64,000 nucleotides of DNA. Source: Blattamonas nauphoetae. Lineage: Eukaryota; Preaxostyla; Oxymonadida. The notes under the pieces are model-generated. The model was not told where the DNA came from and did not search any database. It was given only the letters and a program-made list of their open reading frames with translations. The stretch covers positions 23,714-87,713 of the forward strand of contig JARBJD010000305.1 of the NCBI GenBank assembly GCA_033064195.1, read 5' to 3'. Positions 11,248-22,377 of the stretch are shown one piece after another; within the stretch, counting starts at the first letter, position 1; every line of letters starts with the position of its first letter. The position numbers and the translations under genes were made by a program.

Positions 11248-11550
11248 TTAAAATTGAATAAAAGAGAGGTTGATCAAGATCAAAAAGTGGGTCAGATTCG
11301 TGTGAAACACTTTACCGGATCTATATATCGTCGTTTGGATGACTGGTTCTGATTGTGAGACCGAACGAAGTGAAACAAAGCCCTGAATAGCCATCTCCAA
11401 CACTGGCCATCTTGTCAAAACAGGATTCACAATCTTCGGAAAGTCTTGATCACGCTTCTGCAACGTCCACTCAAACCTCGAAAAAGGAGCAGCAATTTCA
11501 GCATCAGTGTTGAGCACATCTTCCCTCTCGATCTCGTCATCGACATTCAA
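11248..11550 (-). pseudogene. Possible hAT-like TRW fragment inside element A
   Basis: The minus frame contains RFEWTLQKRDQDFPKIVNPV followed by LTRWPVLEMAIQGF. A TRW motif after a short linker is typical of hAT transposases. It is not the same sequence as the TRW segment of the surrounding hAT (near 16330), so it would be a captured piece or a remnant of another hAT. The evidence is one motif only; it could be a shadow of the plus-strand gene starting nearby. Confidence 0.3.
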
Positions 11551-13914
11551 GAGCTACAAGCTGAGCGAGTCGAGTGAACTTAGAGGTGCGATCCATTTCT
11601 TCATCGAAACAGACAAAGCTGACTTCCTCCTCTCAAATCTCCTATTCACATCCAACGAAGCCACCAAAGCGGAAGATGTCTTCATCTCCACTCCCGACCT
11701 GTCGCTGGACAAGCTCGTTTTGACATCAGCCAAAATAAGTATCGAGTGGGAGGACAACATTGCTGACAATAGTCGCTTCCGATGCGAGTCAAGAGAAGGA
11801 CACTTCACTCCCACAGAGCTCAGCAGTCATCCAAATCGACACAGAATATTCGCTGACATGTTCCGGATGGGTCAACTTCACAAGAAAGGATTTCACCTTC
11901 ACTCTGAACGTGGCCTCACATTCAAGTCGCACACAAGTGGAACTCGAATCAGAGCGAATGATCTATCACTCACCACGGATGTCTTCGCTATCAACTCAGC
12001 CTAAATCGCCATCGGATCGGTAACGCTGTCTGGCATCGAATTCACAGGCACTCCCACAACCGCCTTCATTTCTCTCCCCTCAATGTATCCATCGTTGAGA
12101 TTGAGTGTGGGATCAATCTCGTTAGATTCGTCGAATCCACTGCCACTTTCATCTCCTCCACTTACTCCTCAGCCAGCCTTGTCGACACTTCACTCGCCTC
12201 GCTCGTCCTCGCCGACACGACAGATGATGTCTCGTCGCTGACTAGCTTCTTTCCGAGGCTCTCTTCTCGGTGAAAGCCAACACACTCTCTGAAGTTTTGT
12301 CGGATGTGAGTGGAATGACGTGTCCACTCGCCTCTGTTACTGGAGGTTCTCTCGCCCTGTCGAAAGTGAAAATCGATGGAATAGCTCATCATTCGCCAAA
12401 AGTGTGATTGTACAGACAGGCGGAAAAGTTCAGTTGGCAGACTCTCACTTCGCCAACATCTCCACACACAGAGCTGGAATCAACACGAAAACTGAGCTCG
12501 TTGATCCCCATCCGAGACCCGCTCATGAGCATGTCGATTGAGAGCATCCAAGTCGTCAGTCTCATCCTTCAAAGAAGCGAGGGCCTACTGCACCATCGGA
12601 GTCCAATCGATGACGATTTTGGACGTCCGCCCTCTCCCAGGCGACAGCCATTCGCTGTCAGGCACCCAGTCTATTTCATCACGTTCGACAGACTCCACGA
12701 CCCCTCGTTCAAGCTGCAGCCTCTCCCTCTCTCCGTCCAAATCCTCATCGAGAAGAGCCTGGCCATCAACGTCGATGTTCTGATGGACTCTCCTCAAATC
12801 CAAGTCAATATTCTTTTCGTGTTTGATGTTGTTCACACTGCTCTCGCTGTTGTCGACCCGCTTCTCCAGGCAATCACAAAGCTGACGTCCATGCTCACCA
12901 ACTACACCGAGTTCGTAACCAACCCAACCACTCATGAGAACGCTACTGCCACCGGAATGCCCAAACCCTGCGTCATTCAGTTAGACGAGGACGAGATCTT
13001 CGAAGGCGAAAGTGTCCGTGTCGAAAGACAGACTGTCGAAATTGTCCCACCGCCAAGTTCGATTGACACAGAAACAATCGCCGACGTCGCGAAGCAGATC
13101 GTCTCACAGTTCAACGCCCCAGCTCGCATCTCTCTCGCTGTCAAAGACATCACAGTTCATGTGTTTGAGAACGCACATATCAACAGGTCGTATGCTCTGT
13201 CGATCTCAACATCTCTCGGAGCTGATATTGTCCTCCAACCGCCGATGGTTGTGAATCACGAGAAAGAGAAGACAGCAGAGCATCTCGCCTTCCTCGCTGG
13301 ATTCAGCCAGCTCTTCCCTCAGTTCGACCTCCTCTACAAGACCGGCCATGGAATCAAAGGTGTCCAAATCACTCGATTCCGAGAAGTGAAGGAGGACGTT
13401 GCCGGAGCTCTAATCGTCTCGACCGCATCGTCCTCGTTTGTTCGGAATTCGAACACAGCGTATCTTCTGATTGCAGCCGGAAAACTGGTTGTCTCCCAAA
13501 GCACATTCACAAGTTCAGCATCCCTTCCCTATCCTCTCGTCTTTGCAAAAACATCAGGCGCTCTCGAAATTGATGACTTCAACGTGCCAAACTTGAATGA
13601 TGCGTTGATCAGAGGACAGACGAGCACAACTATGAATGTGGCCAACTCGAAGTTCGAATCCATCACTCGCGCGACAACAGAAGGAGAGATAGAGAACGGG
13701 ACTATGATCTCGGCAGTTCTGAAAGATGTCTCGTCATTCGAACTTGACACCCTCACATTCGACACATGAGGCGCAGCTGTCGTCCTTACCATGGAAGGGT
13801 CTCATCACTCGCTGGATTACTTCATCAACAACGTGACATTCACAGTAACCACTCCGTCTCAAAATGGACAGATCTACAGCAGGCTCTCGCGGACGAGACC
13901 CACGAGATCTTCGT
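11507..13914 (+). pseudogene. Decayed beta-helix-like surface protein gene in element A
   Basis: Plus-strand pieces in shifting frames read like the host receptors' beta-helix sections. Examples are ELRGAIHFFIETDK and LLSNLLFTSNEA near 11570-11660, VQTGGKVQLADSHFANIS near 12410-12470, and a long clean piece from about 12900 to 13769 (for example AAGKLVVSQSTFTSSASLPY). The frame moves several times before 12500. A TGA at 13767-13769 is followed in frame by GAAVVLTMEGSHHS up to another TGA near 13914. It cannot make a full protein. Similarity to the receptors is by style (Ser/Thr-rich short strands) rather than by an aligned segment. Confidence 0.5.
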
Positions 13915-15078
13915 GACGTACTCTTCGAAGTGGAATCTTGTCACCTCTCCACGCTCTTATCTCGTCCCACCCGAAAGACTGGAGATGTTTGTGTCGTCGA
14001 TTGGGCGAGCGAGCGACACTGGGGACAGAACACATTCATTCTCATCAATCTCCACGACATGTTGTCTCTGAGCAATAACTCTCACCCAAATTCCCCCTTC
14101 TTGTTCTCGCTAGGATTTAGCTTCTCGTAATGGATTGCTGTTGACGATCCTCGCTTCTGTTCTATCTGACAAAACACGTGAGCCCAGTTGGAGTTGATGA
14201 GAGCGGGTTTGACGTTGCGAATCGTGGATATCAGTCAGTATGGCGTCAATCACTGCTGATGACTCTTGATCGCCTCTCAACAGCACAGTCATCCACAGAT
14301 GTGGACGAACACCATCGATACAACTTGACATTGGAGAAGATACTCACTTCGAACTCCGGACAGACAACGTGAATCTGGATTTGTCATCGCTGATCGTCAC
14401 TTTTCCACCCCAACTGTCATCACCGTGTGTGTTCCTCTCTCGATGACGAACATGAATGTCTCCTCTGCGTTTCTTTTGGGATTTGCTCTGATCAAGTCGT
14501 GGAGTGATGTTGTTATGGATGGATGCCGTTTCTAATCAATCTCTCGATCGACTGGACTGTTCGGTGTGGTTAAAGCGAACATCTCCCTCTCCACTGTCTT
14601 CAGGATCCTACACACGACGTTCGAGCAAGTCAAAACGACTCGACGACAAGCAAGATTATGTTGAAAGGTCTGAATACAATGGCCAACAACGTTTCATCGT
14701 AGGATGAAGACGAACTGTTCTCTCTTATCGAAATCCTGCTCCCTCCTGTCGTGTCTTCCAACATGTTTGTTGGAGGACGAGAAGTCGATGATCGAGCGTC
14801 TGCAGAGACGAATCCACTCCGTGTCAAACCATCTCGATCGGATTCTCATTGATCGCACAAAGTGGATTCGGAGGATGTGTTTGGGTGGGGGTGAATCGTT
14901 GCTGATCTCCACTAATATGAAAAGAACTCGACTCCTGGTTGAGAACGACTTGGAGACAGATGCAAGTTTCATTCACTTTCTTCAGCACTACTACCACCAT
15001 CTTTCATCCACTACTGTATCCACTCTTCCCATGGGTGTGTTCTGTCTGAGGACTCTCTCTTCTCAGAATCAAGCCTGA
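13915..15078 (+). pseudogene. Further broken coding sequence in element A, unrecognised
   Basis: Short coding-like pieces occur in different frames, such as NMNVSSAFLLGFALIKSW near 14450-14500 and DEKSMIERLQRRIHSVSNHL near 14775. The latter belongs to a 124-codon frame ending at 15078. No family was recognised. Stops and frame changes every 100-300 bp argue for decay. Confidence 0.35.
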
Positions 15079-15221
15079 CAAGCACGAAGCAAGGAGAGAA
15101 ACACGAGGAGGGAAGTGTGAGAACGTGGGAGTTTACAAGCGAGGGGAGAGAGAAAACACGTGGCACAGGTCAGAAGCAAGGAAATGGAGTTCGCTTAACG
15201 TGAAGACGTGAACGTCACAGT

Positions 15222-15623
15222 GTGTCGCAACGTCTGTTCCTCCTCTCACTCGTTCTCTCAATTTTTCAAGTACTCTTTCTTCTTCTCCGTCCCCCTTTCT
15301 CATCTCCTTCTTTTCATTCCTCTCTCTTCTATCTCAGAACACTTTCACTTCGGCTGCCGAACTTGGAGGAGCATAGCCGCAGTTTGGACACCTCGCTGCC
15401 AGCGCTGGCATCGTCACTCTGCTCACACACCCTTCAAAGTCTGACAAAGACCAATATCGACAGAATCATTTATCCAATTCATACCATTGACCTCTTCATC
15501 TCTGGAAACATCGACAAAACTAATGTGGTGGAGCCAGAAGCGGAGGGGAACATCGATCTTGTGTGGAACATGGAGGCGCCAGAGATCCTTCAGAAACACC
15601 AATATCTGAAAACCACACATTGA
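15222..15623 (+). pseudogene. 3' end of the element A cargo gene
   Basis: The last part of this frame reads GNIDLVWNMEAPEILQKHQY before a TGA at 15621-15623. Element B has a recognisable counterpart before its right end (near 20490-20562) with a TAA inside. MEAPEIL resembles the kinase APE motif of the receptors (RWEAPEV), so the cargo may be a receptor gene cut within its pseudokinase domain. That reading rests on one motif. Confidence 0.35.
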
Positions 15624-15784
15624 ATCTTTCTTTTCATCATTGTTTCATCATTTCAAACACAATTACCATCAATATTACACACTTTTGAAGAATTCAATTG
15701 AGATCAAACCAGAAATAAAAAGTTCGTTTGAATTCACTTGGTAACGAAGTGTTTATGATTAAAAAGGAGTGAAATTCGAGATCA

Positions 15785-15865
15785 TCGGAATTAATTCATC
15801 ATGATTTTTGATTAAATGGATTTTGCGCGGGTTTATGTATTTTGCGCGGGTTTCTGAGGGCACTA
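15785..15865 (-). repeat. Element A right TIR
   Basis: Read inward on the minus strand: TAGTGCCCTCAGAAACCCGC, then two copies of AAACCCGCGCAAAAT and GAATTAATTCC. It matches 20720-20800 closely. Confidence 0.88.
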
Positions 15866-15868
15866 TGA

Positions 15869-16370
15869 GAGATAATTGAGAACAAACAGGTTTTATATGT
15901 CTGTTTGACACTGGTGAAGAGACATTGGGACATCATTATCTTAATCTCCAAGAGTAACCGTCATGGAAAAAGAGAATCCGCTTTCAGGTGCTACGAGTTT
16001 CAAAGAAAGTGAAAAGAGCACACCCGATCTTCACACATGTGACTTGATGTACATCGATCTGAGTGGAACGCAGTTTATCAAAGGTGGAGCAGTGAGGTCA
16101 CAATGAAGGTTGGAGAGTCAGTGCTTGAAAAGAGGATGTGTAGAAACGAAGTTTTGAGAGAAGATATCCGTGGAGATTGAGGACTTTAATCTGTTCCTGG
16201 AACAAGAATAGACAGAATTTGATAGAAAGACCAGTGAAACGGATGGATTCTTTCAAAATTATTGGGACAAAAGGACTTTTTTCTTGACAATCCAATGAAG
16301 AAGTGGTGTAAGAGACGCCCATCGAGTTTCAACGAATTGTGGGGCGCGGTGGTTAAAATGGTTGCGTAGA
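15869..16370 (-). pseudogene. hAT transposase, middle fragment between elements A and B
   Basis: On the minus strand, directly after the element B target site, the sequence reads NLRNHFNHRAPQFVETRWAS, then LTPLLHWIVKK and a TAA. TRW is the conserved central motif of hAT transposases. The frame joins the N-terminal piece exactly if B and one TTA copy are removed (CAC ACT AAT CTA). Further on, after TTGTTCCAG, an open stretch EQIKVLNLHGYLLSKLRF follows, suggesting an intron between them. The rest up to element A is unresolved. Confidence 0.7.
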
Positions 16371-16373
16371 TTA

Positions 16374-16450
16374 TAGTGCCCTCAAAAACCCGCTTTTATC
16401 CATAAACCCGCGCAAAATCCAAAATAGTGATCATCATTATGAATTAATTC
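16374..16450 (+). repeat. Element B left TIR
   Basis: Near-identical to 11134-11212: TAGTGCCCTCAAAAACCCGC, CATAAACCCGCGCAAAATCC and GAATTAATTCC. Similarity to element A continues to about 16520. Confidence 0.88.
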
Positions 16451-16847
16451 CTTCCATCTCATATTGTCACTTTTTAGAACTAGTTACTCAAAATTGATTA
16501 AAAGGGAGTCGGATCAAAATCAAAATGTGGGTCAATTTTGTTCAGAACACAGGAGGAATGAGAAGCTGAACCGCGCAGCCAGCTTGACATCTTCCTCCAG
16601 ATTGTCATCTTCGATCTCAATCAGTTGCAATCGATAATGTGGTCGCTGCCACCTCTCTTTGGATATCTCTTCACACAATCAAAAGACCACACTAATCTTC
16701 AGGATTCTCGACTCAACGAAGTTCCACAAGACGCACAACCAATGAATCGATCCCTCCATCCCCCTCACGACACAGAATACTTATATGTGGCCGACATCTC
16801 CAAATTTCGGTGAGGGGAATCGATGATTCATCCATCCGCTTTTCTTC

Positions 16848-17891
16848 ATGCTCAATCACCTCATCCGGACTCTTATCTCTGTTCAGAGTTGGTATTTCGA
16901 TGGAGTGCTAGCCGAATCAACGAACCACCATTATTCACTCCAGGATTATCCACGTCACCAAATCATCCCCCACCCACCTCTCGTTGACCTATTTCATCCA
17001 CCAACTGGATCATACTCTCGTATCATGTCTGAATCTCCAAGTTCTCAGCAAGGCCAAAACGGTGGCATCCCTGTTCATGGAATCGACTCAAAAGTCTTCG
17101 AATGCGGAACTACCACACTCTTCTCGTTTGCTCTTACAGAAACAACGCCATCCCAACATCGCCTGTTTGGGAGTGAGGTGATCCAGCGAGTGGTTGGATG
17201 TTCAGTGTCACACTCCACCATGACAGTGATCACCAAAGGAACGAATTCAGAACCAACACTTCGCATCCCCTCGTCCGTCATCAACCCATCTGCTGATTCT
17301 ATCGTGGTGGTTGTTGTTGAAGACGAGTTCTTCGAGATCAGCTCGGTCAACATCGAACTCAAACCGAACGACTCGTCATTCTCGCTTCTCTCTCCTTCCG
17401 ATTACACTATCGTCCTCCTCACAGTCTCACTGACCGGATCGAAACTTGCTTCGGAAAAGAACAACGACCCAACAACACAGGAGTTGTGTGAGTGGGAGAG
17501 TGGAATCATCAAACTTGTGAACAGCTCGACTTCGATCAAACTTTCCAGTTTTTTGCGTCTGTCGCAGGGAGCGATCAACATGAAAGGCAGCAGTCTGACG
17601 ATTCAGACATCCTCTTTCTCAGACAACACTCCTCGCTCGACACTCTTCCCCTCATTTCGCCGAAACATCCGCTGCTCCGATGAAGAAAGGCAACTGATGA
17701 GTTCGAAGACACTCGAGAAGGAGTACGGAGGAGATATGGAGAAGAGGAGGAAAGAACTCATGTCGCAGCATCACTCCACTGTCGCTGACGACTCGGAAAC
17801 TCCAACAGACGCGACCGATGAAGACGAGGTCTCCATCACAACTTTGAAGGCGAAGAAGAAGCGAAAGATGGAGACGAGTTGGATGGATTAA
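16848..17891 (+). pseudogene. Captured receptor-family gene fragment in element B
   Basis: The frame is open for 347 codons. Residues about 155-280 align with the second beta-helix region of the receptors. GIIKLVNSSTSIKLSSF, QGAINMKGSSLTIQTSSF and SFRRNIRCSDE correspond to GLIKLSNCTTTITSTQL, QGAINMKSGMVDIETSTF and SARQNIHCSDGG in the gene at 45649-52524. After that the frame runs into a Lys-rich tail (KAKKKRKMETSW) that has no match in the receptors and ends in TAA. No signal peptide, membrane segment or kinase is attached. It is best read as a captured and decaying host gene piece; a small independent gene is possible. Confidence 0.6.
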
Positions 17892-20570
17892 TTGTTCGAA
17901 TCCACCGACATCCAAATGTGGTCGACAGTTCCCAACAAGAAACCAGTCGAGCCACTCGCTGGGACTCCAACAAAACACACCCATTCGGGGAAGTCCTCGC
18001 CGCGGACCCAATCTTCACAATCAACTCGTAGCAGCAGCCCGACGAGAGAAGAACTGATGATTATGTTTCCTGAGAGAAGACTCCTGGACCATCCCATTGT
18101 CATCTCGTCGATGAGCCTCTGTCCTGCTCGCATCCGACTTGAGATTATTTCAGATTTTCCGAACTCAGTCTGGATCTCGCGAAGACACATCGTGGACAAC
18201 ATCGTCCGGACCACACTCACCCACCCTCACACCAACAATCACCTTCCGAAGAACCCGCATAGGTCGTCTGTGTCCGCCCGGCCTTCGAATATGACTGCAC
18301 ACTTATGGACATTCTCGTCGATAACCTTCAAGCAAAGCCAGCGCAGCCCACAGATTCGATTCAAATTCCTGTTTTCACCGCTCTCTGACCATCAACGACG
18401 GAGATTACATGTCGGTTGGTGAATGATTTGGTTCAGCAGAAGTGGGCGATGAACACACTTTACCAAAGTCTCTACCAACAACAGCAGGAAAGGATCATGA
18501 ACGTGATGGACGAACATCGTTCAAAATGGACCAAAAAAGTGACGGAAATCGAAAAGACTGAAGCAAGTCATCGTCCAACCGACGATCTCCTCGAAGGGAT
18601 CGACTGTGGAAGCTCCGAGCTGGTCCAATCTCTGAAGACAAACACCGCTTGGAAGAAAGATCTCGAATGGCTGTATCCTCAAATCACGTCCCCTCCGCCT
18701 CCGCAGCTTCTCTGGTGGCATGCCGAGAAAGTACGGGCTGTGTTCAAAACCCAATTGAAGAGTGTGGAGTCCTGCATTGCTGTCAAGACCTCACACTTCC
18801 AAGGAGCAAGAAAGGCCAGTCTTTTGATGATTTATGTTTGATAAACAAGACGATCAACGAAAGAGTCGATCGAATGTCGCAAGTTGAGCTTCTCCATCTA
18901 ATGAAAGAGCGAGCTACCACTTCTGTCACACCCTCACCGTTCCTTCCTTTCTTCGTCGGAATAAGCTTCCTGACACTGTCCGAACTCTCTCACAACCTTT
19001 GAACACGTTTGACTGCGAGCCAATTCACAAGCCTATCGATCAGGACACATTTTTCTCAAGAGTATCCCTTCTCCTCCCAACACAGACCACTCGACACTAC
19101 ACATCCGAAGCCCCAATGCCAAACCAAGAGAAGTCAGTCGTCGAGAACTGCTTTGATTCGCTGAAGATGGATAAGGACGGACAGAATGGGAAATCAATTC
19201 CATTCGCACTCACAACAGACACTACACGCTCGAATGGTGAGGTCGACTCACAAACGGCAAAGACCAGAAGACGAACACGACATTTCTGATCCAACAGAAC
19301 GCAACCACTCTGCTGGCTCAACTAGTGCGATGGGAGAGTTGAAGACAGTCATTGTGCCGAAGGAGCGACAACCGAAATGGAGCAGACTAACACAAAGATC
19401 GACATTTAACGAGAAGCAATCCACCCTGCTACCAACCGTGCTTCTCTCCTCTTCTTTGTCATGGTCGACCTGGCGTCTGTGGACTCGATGTTGGGAAAGC
19501 ACAAAATCCTGTTCTCACTCTAATTGGTGAAATTGTGATCGACACGGATCTGCAGCCGAAAAACCAAATCGAGAATCACGCTCGCGAAGTCCTCCACAGC
19601 CTCGCCAGCTCCAAATGAAAGGATGTCAAGGACTTCCTCTGGAAGCATCATCTCAAATTCCACAAGCTCAGTGTCACAGTGAACACGGGTGACGACAACG
19701 ACCCCAAAGCCAATGGCAGACAGACTGGTCGTTCCGTTACGGTTAGGAATATTTGGGATCCATCAATCGTCTTGCTGTGACCAGCCTGACCGATCACTGT
19801 ATTATCACACTCGCCACCAACGTGTACAAACCGGTTGTGGATGACCCCATGCCCTCACAGCCGAATTGCGCTCGCTGTTCAATCTGCGTCATTTCAGCAA
19901 CATCATCGGAGGTCTCTTCCGTGTAAACCAGAACCAGATCGACAAAGATGGTATGATCCGTTTGTCAGTACACGAGTGCACTCAGACATTCAGTGATCGA
20001 CTGGTGGACTCGTTTGGTCTGACAGAACGATGTGGAGAGAAAGAAGGATTTCTCAACACATTCCAGAAACGAGGAAATGAAATTTCATCGAAGGAACAAC
20101 TTTAACTGTCGCGGTTTGTAGCTTCACAAGATTCTCCTCTTTCTTCATCCACTCTTTCTCCTTCTGTCCTCTGCATTTTCTGTCCTCTTCTATTGTTGAA
20201 CTTTCTCGTTCATTTCTCCTCCTTCGTATTCAGGCAGACAGCTTGCCTCTCTTCTACCTCCCCTCGCAGTCCATTTCGATGAACCCGACGTGAACCGTGA
20301 TAGCAGCTGAACGAAGCTGACAACGCCATCGCTTCGTCACTGGCATTGTTGCTCCATTTCGTTCAATTGGCCTCACTACTCGAAATACTCATCGACGCCG
20401 TCTGATTTAATTGGAGCAGCATTCGAAACATACGCCGAGAAGAATACTTCTACAAATGGGCCAAGCAGAGGTGTAGAGGTGGAAGAGAACGTCGATCTTG
20501 GACAGCACATAGAGGCGTAAGAGATCCTCAGGAATCGCCTCTATCTGAGTGCCATGCATTGAACATTCCT
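17892..20570 (+). pseudogene. Broken cargo coding sequence of element B, unrecognised
   Basis: Several plus-strand frames of 80-180 codons follow one another. The best is 18416-18841 (141 codons from ATG), a charged helical sequence with QQKWAMNTLYQSLYQQQQ and PPPPQLLWWHAEKV. Another is 19866-20105. None was recognised. Near 20490-20562 the sequence parallels the 3' end of the element A cargo (ENVDLGQHIEA, stop, EILRNRLYLSAMH), here with an internal TAA. Overall this looks like a once longer gene in decay. Confidence 0.4.
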
Positions 20571-20719
20571 TTTCACCATTGTTTATTCATTTCACACACC
20601 ATTTCAATTCAAATTACCATCTTTTGAAGAATTCAATAAAGATCAAACCAGAAATAAAAAGATTGAAGTCACTTGCGAACAAAGTGTTTGTGAGTTAAAA
20701 GGAGTGAAATTCGAGATCA

Positions 20720-20800
20720 CTGGAATTTTTTCATCATGATTTTTTGATAAATGGAATTTGCGCGGGTTTATGTATTTTGCGCGGGTTTCTGAGGGCACTA
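20720..20800 (-). repeat. Element B right TIR
   Basis: Read inward on the minus strand: TAGTGCCCTCAGAAACCCGC, then two copies of AAACCCGCGCAAA. It pairs with 16374-16450. Confidence 0.88.
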
Positions 20801-21845
20801 TTAGTGTGAGATGATCGGCACACTGTTCTCACCTTTTCGAATGTAGAAACTGCAATTGTGTGCATCGCCACTGTCTTCGAAAGAGCGTTGTTCAGTCGAT
20901 GTGCCATGCATGGCCAGTGAAACGCGATTTGTTTCAGGCCATGCATGGTTGCCATTCTCACCCCAGAAACCAATCCCAGAAATCCATCGGTGACGCATGA
21001 GGTAACTGTTATTCCTTTTTCGAACATTTCCAGCAGAATTGCTCCAATCGAAGCGGCATAGATATCCGCGCTTTTCCCCTCGGCTCGAATTGTCCACAGG
21101 AGAGGCCGATTCATTTCTAGTGGATTAGTGGCGCAGTAAATGTTGTAACCAGTGTGGCCAAGTGTACCACCATCGACACTGAGACACACTCGAGTAGGAA
21201 GATGATTGAAAAACTCAGCGAGGAGTGAATCACTCTCCTGAATCATTTTTTTCGCAATTGTTTTTCGATTAGGCACGTCAAATAGATCTTTCGCTGGCTT
21301 TGTCGGGAATTGCTGGCTTTCGTGAATGAGTGTCTGAACAAAGGTTTTCATAGCTGGACTTGAAGCTTGGTTGAATGACAGTTTTGTTGAGGCTACCATC
21401 CGTAAAAATGCTTTCTCAATCTCTGTCTTCGATGAACTCACGGACTGAACTTCGCGCTGTCTTGAAAGAGTGATAGACTTCATTGGATGGTTTTGCATCA
21501 TCGATGGTATTCCACCACGGACAGGAAAACTACAGCTGTGCTTGTGAAACTTAGGCAACGAGTTTTCGAAGAGACAACCGCAGATTGTGGATCCATCAGA
21601 GTTGAGACAGATTAACTTTCGATGACTGGATCGATCTCCTCCTGATCTGCTACAACCGGTGTATCTTGCATATGGCCTTTTAGAAAGTGGAGTTTCTTCC
21701 TTTCCCCGCACAACTTCAGTGGCATATTTTCCGGGATGTTTTGGCAGTGGTACGATAGAAATTTCTAGAAAAAGAGCAATGAAGAATCAATAGCTGTCAT
21801 ACCTGAGCACCCAAAAATGGTGATACCCTTATTTTCCTCAGCCAT
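20801..21845 (-). pseudogene. hAT transposase, N-terminal part (two exons)
   Basis: Exon 1 runs from ATG at 21845 to 21803 (MAEENKGITIFGCS; an ATG three bases earlier is also possible). A 38-bp intron (21802-21765, GTATGA...TTTTTCTAG) follows, then exon 2 from 21764 to the element B insertion at 20801. The visible 335 residues contain a Cys/His cluster (CGCLFENSLPKFHKHSC) like a degenerate BED finger. They also contain two hAT catalytic-core segments with Asp (CLSVDGGTLGHTG and SCVTDGFLGL) and the HWPCMAHRLNNAL motif typical of hAT. The frame continues in the fragment at 15869-16370. As it stands the gene is interrupted and inactive. Confidence 0.85.
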
Positions 21846-22353
21846 CATCGGCGGTGGTGTGCGCTGCATCTGAGCGTCAAAATCAATTTCCTTTGGTCAA
21901 ATAGGGAATATAATATAGGATAAACAAATTCAATACATCGTCGATTAGCATGTCGAGTCTCAATTGAAATGATGATCCGAGAGTCCAGTCAGTCGGTGAC
22001 TATTAACGTGATTGCATGGGCGGATCAGTGACTCAAAGTGACTCGACACAAAAGTATGGGGTGGGGTGGTGACTTGTGGCTAAATTCGTTTGATTTATCT
22101 GAAAATGAGTTTATCTCTCAAAAATAGTGTGAAATGTGAAAGAAACACTAAGACAAATAATTGAAAGAGAATTTAGATTGTGAACGAGTTTTTGAGAGGA
22201 TAAAACCAGGATCTTGAGGTGATAATCAATACTGCTGTGATGTTCGATGGGAAAACGGGCATTTTGGGTCTGGATTCATCATATTTTGAACTTATGGGGA
22301 TGAGTCACTGACTCGATTTTTTTGGGTGACTGGACTCAATGATTCTGGACTGC

Positions 22354-22377
22354 CTGGCGCCCATGCCTAGATGTAAC
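22354..22377 (-). repeat. Right terminal inverted repeat and target duplication of the hAT element
   Basis: CTGGCGCCCATGCCTA ends at 22369 and is followed by GATGTAAC (22370-22377), identical to 5514-5521. Confidence 0.9.

Larger units (their letters stand above)
11134..15865. mobile_element. Element A: 4.7-kb TIR transposon nested in the hAT, carrying decayed genes
   Basis: It starts TAGTGCCCTC and ends GAGGGCACTA, flanked by TGA on both sides (11131-11133 and 15866-15868). The ends are inverted repeats over roughly 80 bp with the motif AAACCCGCGCAAAAT and a shared GAATTAATTCC. The left about 145 bp and the right about 270 bp match element B. No transposase was recognised inside. The interior holds plus-strand, beta-helix-like coding sequence with frameshifts and stops. 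A 3-bp duplication is known for PIF/Harbinger and CACTA elements, but neither terminus type clearly matches, so the superfamily is left open. Confidence 0.85.
16374..20800. mobile_element. Element B: 4.4-kb TIR transposon nested in hAT coding sequence
   Basis: It starts TAGTGCCCTC and ends GAGGGCACTA, flanked by TTA on both sides (16371-16373 and 20801-20803). Removing the element plus one TTA restores the hAT reading frame, which fixes its borders. Its ends are close relatives of the ends of element A. It contains plus-strand gene remnants, one clearly from the host receptor family, and no recognisable transposase. Confidence 0.9.
5522..22369 (-). mobile_element. hAT-superfamily DNA transposon, 16.8 kb, swollen by nested elements and a minisatellite
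   Basis: The 11-bp perfect terminal inverted repeats (TAGGCATGGGC) are flanked on both sides by GATGTAAC (5514-5521 and 22370-22377). Sub-terminal motifs of the GACTGACTCG / GAGTCAGTGACTC type recur near both ends and may be transposase-binding sites. The transposase is on the minus strand, from an ATG at 21845 to a stop at 9382. Elements A (11134-15865) and B (16374-20800) interrupt it, and a 35-bp tandem array (5851-8630) sits between its stop and the left end. Without A, B and the array the element would be about 4.9 kb. It is no longer autonomous, because the transposase is broken. Confidence 0.88.

Noticed and set aside
15862-16378. A small CACTA-type element between A and B (CACTA...TAGTG)
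   Set aside because: The ends are just the outer bases of A and B facing each other. No inverted similarity extends beyond five or six bases, and the interval encodes the hAT TRW segment.
16340-16380. tRNA-like start (GGGGCGCGGTGGTTAAAATG)
   Set aside because: It has no matching T-arm or acceptor, lies at a transposon junction, and the minus strand encodes conserved hAT residues.
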